A stretch of DNA of 14,547 nucleotides, from NCBI GenBank assembly GCA_017532355.1, contig JAFXJK010000088.1, forward strand, positions 1 through 14,547, given 5' to 3'. Both the position numbers and the translations under genes were made by a program. Source of the stretch: Oscillospiraceae bacterium (lineage in GTDB: Bacteria > Bacillota_A > Clostridia > Oscillospirales > JAAYXM01). The notes below the pieces were generated by a model. The model was not told where the DNA came from. It saw only the letters and a list, made by a program, of their open reading frames with translations, and searched no databases. This document shows positions 6,845-12,995 of the stretch, piece by piece (position 1 is the first letter of the stretch; every line of letters begins with the position of its first letter).

Positions 6845-7332
6845 AAAAGAAGCTCTCCGTTGTAGTATTAGTTTGTATAATCTTCTCACTTCTTTATGGT
6901 TGTGAAAATCCGAAGTCGAAATATATGCCAAAACATTGTGCTGACAGAGAAAACTATGTCTGGGTTTGCAAAGAACCTTTTGCTTTTATGTTTTTGAGTG
7001 AAACATATTCAAATGAAAGCAACGAATACTTTGAAACGTATTTTGAAGAAGAGGAAGGATATTTGTTATCGCTTGCTTCATTCACTCCTCACGGTGACGA
7101 TGGTTGTTTTCAGAAGCCTTATGCTGCAAGTGAGAAAGATTTGTTTTTCTTTGGACATGCAGACTACCATGCAGACTATTTCGATTTTACGTTTACAAGC
7201 GATTTCATCAACTTCTTTGATGAAGAGCTTCCGACGCTTCGGTTTGAGAAGATGACGAAGGAAGAATTCCGCAAAGTTTACGGTGAGGAAAGGTTTAACC
7301 GTATAACGGAAAGCGAGGCTGACGGCATTTAA
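6841..7332 (+). CDS. Lipoprotein of unknown function, second tandem paralogue
   Basis: This 163-residue predicted lipoprotein has MKKKLSVVVLVCIIFSLLYGC, with lipobox LYGC and Cys21. It shares the signal peptide, WVCKEPFAFMFL and the C-terminal TLRFEKMTKEEFRKVYGEERF with its upstream neighbour. Residues about 56-120 are unrelated in detail and rich in Glu, Tyr and Phe. At DNA level 6743-6805 and 7234-7296 differ at one base in 63, so the duplication is recent or the ends have been homogenised. Translation is coupled to the previous gene through ATGA, with GAGG (6827-6830) ahead of the ATG. A terminator follows 26 nt after the stop, closing the three-gene unit. The function is unknown. Confidence 0.78.
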   Translation: MKKKLSVVVLVCIIFSLLYGCENPKSKYMPKHCADRENYVWVCKEPFAFMFLSETYSNESNEYFETYFEEEEGYLLSLASFTPHGDDGCFQKPYAASEKDLFFFGHADYHADYFDFTFTSDFINFFDEELPTLRFEKMTKEEFRKVYGEERFNRITESEADGI

Positions 7333-7358
7333 AGCCTTCAGGGATGTCATTAAAATGG

Positions 7359-7388
7359 CAGAGCAGGGGAAACCCCTGCTCTGTTTTT
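7359..7388 (+). terminator. Intrinsic terminator of the peptidase/lipoprotein cassette
   Basis: The perfect 11-bp stem cagagcagggg/cccctgctctg, loop aaa, is followed by TTTTT (7384-7388). Confidence 0.93.
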
Positions 7389-7427
7389 AAATTTAACACT
7401 TATTTTATTTATTTTTCTGTCATTTTG

Positions 7428-7436
7428 TGATATGAT
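7428..7436 (+). promoter_or_regulatory. Extended -10 promoter of pyk
   Basis: TGATATGAT is an extended -10 element (TGnTATAAT with one mismatch). The -35 region is only T-rich (TTTATT at 7408-7413, 17 nt upstream). The pyk ATG is 45 nt downstream. Confidence 0.55.
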
Positions 7437-7481
7437 ATATAAAGCGAAAAGTTTTTAAAATTTCGGACGGGTGATATACAT

Positions 7482-8894
7482 ATGAGAAAAACGAAGATAG
7501 TTGCCACGATTGGACCTGCGAGTGAGGACGCCGCCGTTTTTGAGCAATTATGTCTTGCAGGAATCAATGTCGCACGCCTCAACTTTTCTCACGGCACTCA
7601 CGCCGAGCATAAAGAAAAGCTTGATATGATAAAATCGGTCCGCGAAAAGCTGGGTCTCCCGATTGCGATAATGCTTGATACGAAGGGTCCCGAATACCGT
7701 ATAGGAACGTTTAAAAGCGGAAAGATTTCACTTTCCGACGGCGACACCTTCACCTTTACGACAGATGATGTCGATGGTGACGAGAGCCGCGTTTCCGTAA
7801 ACTATGATGGTCTTGCAAACGACCTTTCGGTCGGCGACTCTATCTCCGTTAACAACGGTCTCGTGCTCTTTAAAGTAAGCGAGATTTCGGGAAACGATGT
7901 TATCTGCAAGGTTCTTGCAGGTGGCGAGCTTTCAAATCGCAAGAGTATGAGCTTCCCGGGCAAGGTTTTAAAGAAAACTTTTTTAAGCGAGCAGGACAAA
8001 GAGGACATCCTCTTCGGAATAGAAAACGGAATAGACTTTATAGCGGCGTCGTTTGTATCCTCAAAGCAGGATGTGCTTGATATAAAGAACTTCCTTGCCG
8101 CAAACGGCGGTGATGATATAGAGGTCATCGCGAAGATTGAAAACCGTTCGGGTGTTGACAACATCGAAGAAATCTGCAAGGTTTGCGAGGGCGTTATGGT
8201 TGCGCGAGGCGACCTCGGCGTTGAGGTGCCGTATTCCGAGCTTCCTGCAATCCAGAAGTATCTCATCACGAAATGCCGCCTTCTCGGTAAGCGCGTCATC
8301 ACAGCGACCGAGATGCTTGAGTCTATGATTCACAATCCGCGCCCGACACGTGCAGAAATTTCCGACGTTGCAAACGCGGTTTATGACGGCACGAGCGCAG
8401 TTATGCTCTCGGGTGAGTCTGCGGCAGGCAAATACCCCGTCGAGACTGTAAAGATAATGAGCGAAATCGTCGAGGAAACCGAGAAGAATATCCACTACGA
8501 AAAGCGCTTTAAGACGAGCGAGTTCAAGATAAAGAACAAGGTTGACGCGATTTCCCACGCAACCTGCGGAATGGCGATAGACATCGGCGCAAAGGCGATT
8601 GTCGTAAGCTCGATGTCGGGTATGACCGTCCGAATGGTCTCACGCTTCCGTGCGCCGACAGACATTATCGGTATGGCGACCAATAAGGCGGTGTGGTATA
8701 AGCTTGCGCTTTCGTGGGGCGTGCTCCCCGTGCTCAGCGAGCAGTTCAATTCCTCCGACGTTCTATTCTACCACGCAACGCGCGCCGCAAAGGAAAATCT
8801 CCCTCTGCAGAAAGGCGACCTCATCGTCCTCACAGGCGGAGTTATAAACGGAAAGTCGGGAAATACGAACACAATTAAGGTTGAGGAGATATAA
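7482..8894 (+). CDS. pyk: Pyruvate kinase
   Basis: Pyruvate kinase converts phosphoenolpyruvate and ADP to pyruvate and ATP, the last glycolytic step, in the cytoplasm. The protein has 470 residues, the compact form without the extra C-terminal domain of Bacillus enzymes. Visible active-site parts are ARLNFSHG (Arg32, Asn34, Ser36), MLDTKGPEYR (Asp66, Lys68), IAKIEN with catalytic Lys218 and metal ligand Glu220, ARGDLGVEVP with Asp244, and ATEMLESM with Thr276, followed by NPRPTRAE. The B domain lies at about 70-165 and is less conserved: VNNGL replaces the usual DDGL, and MSFPGK the usual NLPG. The C-terminal domain from about 350 carries SSMSGMTVRMVSRFRAP. The Shine-Dalgarno is weak (GGGTGAT). 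It is transcribed alone and meets a convergent gene at a shared hairpin. Confidence 0.97.
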   Translation: MRKTKIVATIGPASEDAAVFEQLCLAGINVARLNFSHGTHAEHKEKLDMIKSVREKLGLPIAIMLDTKGPEYRIGTFKSGKISLSDGDTFTFTTDDVDGDESRVSVNYDGLANDLSVGDSISVNNGLVLFKVSEISGNDVICKVLAGGELSNRKSMSFPGKVLKKTFLSEQDKEDILFGIENGIDFIAASFVSSKQDVLDIKNFLAANGGDDIEVIAKIENRSGVDNIEEICKVCEGVMVARGDLGVEVPYSELPAIQKYLITKCRLLGKRVITATEMLESMIHNPRPTRAEISDVANAVYDGTSAVMLSGESAAGKYPVETVKIMSEIVEETEKNIHYEKRFKTSEFKIKNKVDAISHATCGMAIDIGAKAIVVSSMSGMTVRMVSRFRAPTDIIGMATNKAVWYKLALSWGVLPVLSEQFNSSDVLFYHATRAAKENLPLQKGDLIVLTGGVINGKSGNTNTIKVEEI

Positions 8895-8898
8895 ACAA

Positions 8899-8927
8899 AT
8901 GGCTGTCGGTTACTTACCGACAGCCAT
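8899..8927. terminator. Bidirectional terminator between pyk and the HPrK-like gene
   Basis: A perfect 12-bp stem, atggctgtcggt/accgacagccat, has a 5-nt loop. The stop codon of the minus-strand gene (8912-8910) straddles the loop, so the last codons of that gene form one arm. It starts 5 nt after the pyk stop. The T-runs are short on both sides. Confidence 0.75.
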
Positions 8928-9611
8928 TATTGCATTATAAGCGGTTTCTGCCGCTGATATATCCATATTGCAGGATATTTCAAAAAATCGGACACCTCTC
9001 GCGACAGCGTCAAGTGCCTCAAGCATCTTTGCCGCGTTGCCGTTTTCGGGGATGTGGACGGCAGGAATGAGACGTGTGAGAACCTCGGTTTTTTTCATCT
9101 CGCGCACGGAGTTTTCTTCCGCTCGTTTTATAAAGCAGATGTCGCAGAGACGAACTTTTGCATTTTCGTTAATCTCCTCTTTGCCGCACCAGGGCGTGCC
9201 GTAGCCGTAGGGGAGACCGCCCATAATGCGGATAAGCGGTTTGTCACCGTTGATTATGCGGCATTTTTCTCCGAAAAGCTTTATCCAGAGAGAAGCGTGG
9301 GTGGACTTCCCCGTTCCGCTTTCTGCACAAAGGAGAATTCCTTTCCCCTCGACGTCCATAAGCACGCCGTGCATGAGGAAAGCGTCGAAGTCTGCAAGGT
9401 TTTCGGAAATCTTGCGATAAATCGCAAGTGTTTCGAGGTACTCACTCGGATAGGGGAAACCGTCGGTGTTTTCGCGCCGGATTTCCTCATCTGTTGCAGA
9501 GACGGTAAAAACAGAGGGAGCGGACGAAATATAATCGCGGCACATATCGCGGATATAGTCGTATTTGTTGTCAATGCCGATAACAACATCGGCGATGCAA
9601 ATGTTAAACAT
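8910..9611 (-). CDS. HPr kinase/PEPCK-like P-loop protein
   Basis: This 233-residue protein resembles the kinase half of HPr kinase/phosphorylase and the related small HprK-like proteins. The Walker A loop is AESGTGKST (96-104), preceded by MHGVLMDVEGKGILL. NGDKP (121-125) sits where HprK has its second-metal aspartates, and GTPWCGK (138-144) is the segment shared by HprK-like and PEP-carboxykinase-like enzymes. The N-terminal 75 residues have no recognised motif. Such proteins usually stand beside PqqD-like or peptide-maturation genes; none is visible here. It has its own consensus promoter and GGAGG 4 nt before the ATG. Phosphorylation of a small molecule or a protein serine is possible. 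It is not bona fide hprK: the length and the N-terminal half differ. Confidence 0.75.
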   Translation of the reverse strand: MFNICIADVVIGIDNKYDYIRDMCRDYISSAPSVFTVSATDEEIRRENTDGFPYPSEYLETLAIYRKISENLADFDAFLMHGVLMDVEGKGILLCAESGTGKSTHASLWIKLFGEKCRIINGDKPLIRIMGGLPYGYGTPWCGKEEINENAKVRLCDICFIKRAEENSVREMKKTEVLTRLIPAVHIPENGNAAKMLEALDAVARGVRFFEISCNMDISAAETAYNAIMAVGK

Positions 9612-9635
9612 AAAACCTCCCCCTTTCTTTAAATA

Positions 9636-9664
9636 ATTATAACTTTATGCGCCTTTTTTGTCAA
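9636..9664 (-). promoter_or_regulatory. Consensus sigma-A promoter of the HPrK-like gene
   Basis: Minus-strand TTGACA (9664-9659), 17-nt spacer, TATAAT (9641-9636): a perfect match in both hexamers and in spacing. It lies directly after the rhamnosidase stop codon and 25 nt before the ATG. Confidence 0.9.
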
Positions 9665-9677
9665 GAAAAGTGAAATT

Positions 9678-11606
9678 TTATAAATATTCTTCCAAACGGT
9701 GGAAATAGTAAACGGGCATAGCGCTCCAACCGTGGCAAAGGCTTCCTGCTTTTGCAAAGGCGTTTGAACCGTCTGTTTCTTCCCAGAATGACGTTGCTCC
9801 TGCATCAAGCATCTTTTTATAAACTGTTTCAATCGAGCTGATGACAGAGGGAGAATATTTTTTGGCATTCACCGAAAGCAGGGCATCGTATTTGAAACAC
9901 GCCATGCTCAGAGATATTGGCGTCAGGTCATTATCGCGGCAAAGTATTTCACAGATGCGCTCGGCTTCCGCGCCTTGTGCCGCGCCGCACAGTACAGCAA
10001 AGGAGTTGACGAGCTCGCTGTAATCTTCTTTGTCGAGAAGGTTGCTGTAAAGTCCCGTTTTGGGATTATAAAACGCTTTTCGGGTTTCTTTGTTTATGGT
10101 ATCTGCCACTGCGCCGTAAGAAGCGGGGACGGACAGAGCATCGCAGATTGCCTGCATTTTCTGAAGAGTGAGCGAAAGAAGACAGTTGAGAGAAGCCTCT
10201 TTGCGATTCGTTTTGGCCTCTTTATCGTAGCCGTTAAGCCCTTCGCGCCACTCAAAAAAGTTCCAGTAGCCCGGGTATCCGCCTGGAGTGAAGTTGCAGA
10301 TGAGACCGTTGTCAATTCTGTCGGTAAAAGCTTTTATCATAGCCTGAAGCTTCGGAAGAATCTCACGCGCGAGGCTCATGTCACCCGAATAAATGCCGTA
10401 TTCATAAACTGCAGAAATATAATGAAGTGTAAAAGACGGAATGGCATAATCAAAAGTTGTCGGGATGCAGATGGACAAGAGATTGTCCTCACGGTTGACC
10501 TTACTCATCAGATAGAGATTGTCACGAGGAACAGCGTATTCGTTGAATGCGAAATAGCCGCAAAGCATCTGATTTCGGCCGTCCATGGCATAGAGCCCCT
10601 GTTCGCGCCAGGGACAGTCCTCGTAATGGTCGTGCAGGCACAGCTCAAGAGTTCTGACACCTACATCGTAAATCTTCTGATGAAGCGGATTTTTAAATGT
10701 TTTCTCGACCTTGCAAAGAGGATACATGCACGGAAGAAGAGAAACAAATCCGATTTTCAAAGGGGCTTCGGAATGCACTTCCAGATAACGGCAACCGAAA
10801 CGCTTAAAGTAGTTTGTATATTCGGTCTCTCCCTCGCCGACGATAACGTCAACCCAGAACTCGCGTCCGCCAATCTCGCGACGGACAGCACCGTCGTCAA
10901 TATGCTCACCAAAGCAGATTGTGAGCTTTTGCTTATGGTCTGATGTTACTTTGAACGTCAGATAACCGACCTCTTCACGACCAAGGTCAAACAAATAATA
11001 GTTGTCATCTTCCTTGATAAGTTCCGAAGACGCTCTTTCTTTGATAACTGTCTTTTGGATGCTGCGTTTGGATAAAGGCAAATCCTGTTCAACGATAACA
11101 GATGGGGCAAAGCCGTCCTCACCATCTGCCATCCACTTATCTTCTTTTGTAGTGTCATAGCCAAAGCTATATCCAAGCTGGGGAGTTATTGTGTGACACC
11201 GTCCATTCTCAAAACAGAGGCTTTTTCGTGAAAGAGTTTCGGAGTTTGAGAAAGAAATGAGATTACCGTCGCAGGTAAGCTCAAAACGAAGCGCCGCCTT
11301 ACCGGGGTAATATGTCATCTGCAGTTCATTGCCGTAATACCATGCGACAATGGCGATGCGGTTTTTGCCCTTTTTGCAGAATTTTGTGATGTCAATTTCA
11401 TCATAGACCTTGTAATGGGGAAAGTCGGGATACTGCTCGGAAGCGGCAAAGTTGCCGTTTAAATAAATGGCATAGTTTGAGTCTGCGGAAATCCTGATTG
11501 TCATTTTTCCGCTTTCGTATATAAAATCAGAAATAAATTCTCCGTATGTATCTTTTTGTGCCTCTTTTTCTACCCATATCCACGTGGACTGCTCACTCCA
11601 TGCCAT
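9678..11606 (-). CDS. Alpha-L-rhamnosidase-like glycoside hydrolase (GH78 type)
   Basis: This 642-residue protein has the layout of GH78 alpha-L-rhamnosidases, which release terminal rhamnose from plant glycosides or glycans. Residues 1-300 are beta-rich: a carbohydrate-binding-like lobe with YAIYLNGNF (45-53) and YYLFDLGREEVGYLTF (203-218). From about 305 an (alpha/alpha)6-barrel follows, with the hallmark EDCPWREQ (329-336), Asp342, and SFWEETDG (606-613) then LCHGWSAMPVYYF (623-635). The acidic residues Glu335, Asp342 and Glu609/610 are the likely catalytic or substrate contacts. No signal peptide: it should act on imported oligosaccharides. It is short for the family, lacking extra N-terminal modules. 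AGGAGG sits 8 nt before the ATG. No transporter or rhamnose-catabolism gene is next to it. Confidence 0.85.
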   Translation of the reverse strand: MAWSEQSTWIWVEKEAQKDTYGEFISDFIYESGKMTIRISADSNYAIYLNGNFAASEQYPDFPHYKVYDEIDITKFCKKGKNRIAIVAWYYGNELQMTYYPGKAALRFELTCDGNLISFSNSETLSRKSLCFENGRCHTITPQLGYSFGYDTTKEDKWMADGEDGFAPSVIVEQDLPLSKRSIQKTVIKERASSELIKEDDNYYLFDLGREEVGYLTFKVTSDHKQKLTICFGEHIDDGAVRREIGGREFWVDVIVGEGETEYTNYFKRFGCRYLEVHSEAPLKIGFVSLLPCMYPLCKVEKTFKNPLHQKIYDVGVRTLELCLHDHYEDCPWREQGLYAMDGRNQMLCGYFAFNEYAVPRDNLYLMSKVNREDNLLSICIPTTFDYAIPSFTLHYISAVYEYGIYSGDMSLAREILPKLQAMIKAFTDRIDNGLICNFTPGGYPGYWNFFEWREGLNGYDKEAKTNRKEASLNCLLSLTLQKMQAICDALSVPASYGAVADTINKETRKAFYNPKTGLYSNLLDKEDYSELVNSFAVLCGAAQGAEAERICEILCRDNDLTPISLSMACFKYDALLSVNAKKYSPSVISSIETVYKKMLDAGATSFWEETDGSNAFAKAGSLCHGWSAMPVYYFHRLEEYL

Positions 11607-11640
11607 AAGTAAGTCCTCCTATAATTTGTAGGTTGCGTTT

Positions 11641-11668
11641 ATTATATTACATACGATGAAAATGTCAA
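11641..11668 (-). promoter_or_regulatory. Consensus sigma-A promoter of the rhamnosidase gene
   Basis: Minus-strand TTGACA (11668-11663), 16-nt spacer, TATAAT (11646-11641). Both hexamers are perfect. The ATG is 34 nt downstream. The upstream edge is 8 nt from a terminator-like repeat copy. No operator palindrome is obvious. Confidence 0.87.
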
Positions 11669-11676
11669 TATATTTT

Positions 11677-11709
11677 AAACAAAAAAGGCACCAACCTGAC
11701 GGATGGTAC
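11677..11709 (-). repeat. Repeat copy 1 of the tRNA terminator sequence
   Basis: These 33 bp are identical to 11929-11961. On the minus strand they give GTACCA, a 10-nt loop, TGGTGC, then C and TTTTTT. The stem is shorter than in the other copy because the neighbouring bases do not pair, but it can still stop transcription just before the rhamnosidase promoter. Confidence 0.8.
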
Positions 11710-11928
11710 GGCAAAAGGGCTCCCACAAAGCTTGCTTTGTGGGAAGAAGGAGCGGCAGTCGAAAAAGCGAAGCCGTGCAAAAAAAGCACGGCAAGCCAAA
11801 AAGACTTGCCGTGACGTGGTGGACCCGAAGGGGATCTACCCGCGGACTAAAAAGCGTGCCACCGGCACACTTTTTGCGGCTTGCGAGCCGCCGTCCTGTT
11901 CGATGCCCTCACCGTGTCGCGTAGCACC
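11710..11928 (-). other. Non-coding block of stacked hairpins with a duplicated tRNA 3' tail
   Basis: No gene is credible here. Hairpins are tcccacaaag/ctttgtggga (11721-11744), gccgtgc/gcacggc (11772-11792), cacggcaag/cttgccgtg (11787-11813), aaaaagcgtgcc/ggcacacttttt (11849-11875, one mismatch) and gcggct/agccgc (11876-11891). On the minus strand 11787-11813 is followed by seven T and 11849-11875 ends in five T, so both look like terminators. Positions 11817-11836 repeat the last 20 nt of tRNA-Ala. Open frames here translate tRNA and hairpin sequence. Confidence 0.7.
11817..11836 (-). repeat. Duplicated 20-nt 3' end of tRNA-Ala
   Basis: tggtggacccgaaggggatc is identical to 11972-11991, the tRNA 3' end including CCA. 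A displaced copy of a tRNA tail is the usual trace of integration at a tRNA gene, or of a decayed tandem tRNA. The 155-bp offset is far too short for a functional island. Confidence 0.8.
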
Positions 11929-11932
11929 AAAC

Positions 11933-11964
11933 AAAAAAGGCACCAACCTGACGGATGGTACCTT
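11933..11964 (-). terminator. Intrinsic terminator of tRNA-Ala
   Basis: On the minus strand the 9-bp stem AAGGTACCA/TGGTGCCTT (one G-T pair, 10-nt loop) runs into a T tract. It begins 7 nt after the tRNA CCA end. The core (11929-11961) is duplicated at 11677-11709. Confidence 0.82.
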
Positions 11965-11971
11965 TCTCGTT

Positions 11972-12047
11972 TGGTGGACCCGAAGGGGATCGAACCCTCG
12001 ACCTTACGGATGCGAACCGTACGCTCTCCCAGCTGAGCTACGAGCCC
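11972..12047 (-). tRNA. tRNA-Ala (anticodon CGC)
   Basis: All 76 nt fold as a cloverleaf on the minus strand: acceptor GGGCTCG/CGGGTCC, D stem GCTC/GAGC, anticodon stem TACGG/CCGTA with loop TTCGCAT (anticodon CGC), a 5-nt variable loop, and T arm GAGGG-TTCGATC-CCCTT. CCA is encoded. The third acceptor pair is G3-U70, the alanine identity element, which supports the assignment to alanine codon GCG. Confidence 0.95.
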
Positions 12048-12069
12048 ATATTTCTCAAATACAAGAAGT

Positions 12070-12098
12070 ATTATATCAAAAAAGTTTTTCAAAGTAAA
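12070..12098 (-). promoter_or_regulatory. Promoter of tRNA-Ala
   Basis: Minus-strand TTTACT (12098-12093), 17-nt spacer, TATAAT (12075-12070), with TG one base before the -10. The tRNA 5' end is 22 nt downstream of the -10. Confidence 0.72.
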
Positions 12099-12116
12099 GT
12101 GCGAACGACAAAAAAG

Positions 12117-12145
12117 TTGACATGCTTATGTGTAAATGTTACTAT
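12117..12145 (+). promoter_or_regulatory. Sigma-A promoter of the DUF6273-like lipoprotein gene
   Basis: TTGACA (12117-12122), 17 nt, TACTAT (12140-12145). It is divergent from the tRNA promoter. AGGAG at 12154-12158 follows. Confidence 0.75.
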
Positions 12146-12166
12146 TGAGAAAAAGGAGTGGTAGAT

Positions 12167-12871
12167 ATGAAAAAGAAATTTTTACTGGTTGCGCTTGCGG
12201 CGATCCTCGCTTTAGCTTTTTCCTCTTGTGACAAGACGGAGAAAATGCTTAAAGAGGCGGAAATCGGAGAGGTTGTAACGCTCGGTGCATACGAGCAGGA
12301 CAACGACGAAGCAAACGGAAAAGAGCCGCTTGAGTGGCGCGTGCTTGCAAAAGATGAGGAGAAGGTGCTTCTCCTTGCCGATAAGGTTATCGACTGCGTT
12401 CCGTTCAACAACGAGATGCAGGAGTGGATTACGTGGGAAGATTCTTCACTTCGCGCGTGGCTTGGCGGTGACTTCATCGCGACCGCTTTTTCTGAAGACG
12501 AAGCGGCAAGAATCCTTGAAACCTCAAACACAAACGACGAGAACCGTGACTACGGCATCCCTGCCATGGAGAACACAACCGACAGAGTTTTCCTCCTGAG
12601 CATAAAGGAGACTACTGAATATTTGGGAACGGAAGAATACGCAAGTATTGCCGACAAAGCATGCGTCGCTTACCCGACGGAATATGCAATCGCAAAGGAT
12701 ATCGAGGTAAGAAACGGCGGCGCGGTTATGTGGTGGCTTCGTGAGAGCACCTCGGGTAAGCCTGCTGCCGCCTGCGATGACCTTGGAAAGCGTTTTCATA
12801 ACGGTCGCCCCATGGACTACACGGGAACAGGCATAAGACCTGCAATGTGGGTGAAAATTGAGAACAAATAA
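12167..12871 (+). CDS. Lipoprotein with a DUF6273-like domain
   Basis: This 234-residue predicted lipoprotein has MKKKFLLVALAAILALAFSS, then Cys21 in a lipobox-like FSSC (Phe at -3 is slightly unusual). The mature protein matches the pattern I know as DUF6273: VVTLGAYEQD near 37-46, LEWRVLAKDEEKVLLLADKVID (about 55-76), then an SSLRAWL block, VFLLSIKE, WWLRESTSG and a final TGIRPAMWVKI. This resembles the surface or extracellular formylglycine-like/C-type-lectin-like folds common in gut clostridia, but the function is unknown. ATG at 12167 is preferred over GTG at 12158, because AGGAG ends 8 nt before it and the signal peptide begins there. It has its own promoter and terminator, so it is monocistronic. 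Confidence 0.82.
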   Translation: MKKKFLLVALAAILALAFSSCDKTEKMLKEAEIGEVVTLGAYEQDNDEANGKEPLEWRVLAKDEEKVLLLADKVIDCVPFNNEMQEWITWEDSSLRAWLGGDFIATAFSEDEAARILETSNTNDENRDYGIPAMENTTDRVFLLSIKETTEYLGTEEYASIADKACVAYPTEYAIAKDIEVRNGGAVMWWLRESTSGKPAAACDDLGKRFHNGRPMDYTGTGIRPAMWVKIENK

Positions 12872-12876
12872 TGTTG

Positions 12877-12906
12877 AAAAGCGAAAGAAAAGTCTTTCGC
12901 TTTTTT
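12877..12906 (+). terminator. Intrinsic terminator after the DUF6273-like gene
   Basis: aaaagcgaaaga and tctttcgctttt form a 12-bp stem with loop aaag, running into TTTTTT (12901-12906), a few bases after the stop codon. Confidence 0.9.
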
Positions 12907-12930
12907 ATTGTGCCAAAATAAAAATACTTC

Positions 12931-12959
12931 TTGCAAAAAGTGACAAAAATTGATAAAAT
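12931..12959 (+). promoter_or_regulatory. Promoter of smc
   Basis: TTGCAA (12931-12936), 17 nt, TAAAAT (12954-12959), with TG one base before the -10. The GTG start is 37 nt downstream. Confidence 0.65.
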
Positions 12960-12995
12960 GAAATAGTATGTTTATATTTAAATGAGGTGTCAAAT

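Noticed and set aside
8061..8558. 165-residue minus-strand open frames inside pyk
   Set aside because: They are antisense to well-conserved active-site codons of pyruvate kinase, with no start signals.
9975..10943. 322-residue plus-strand open frame
   Set aside because: It lies wholly antisense to the rhamnosidase, has no Shine-Dalgarno, and its composition follows the opposite strand's codon pattern.
11817..11991. Functional genomic island between tRNA-tail direct repeats
   Set aside because: Only 135 bp separate the copies and no integrase is present. At most this is a scar or a small non-autonomous element.
11703..12164. Open frames on the plus strand across the tRNA (peptides containing WWTRRGSNPRPYG or GGPEGDRTLDL)
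   Set aside because: These are antisense translations of tRNA-Ala and its flanking hairpins, a well-known false protein. They have no credible Shine-Dalgarno.
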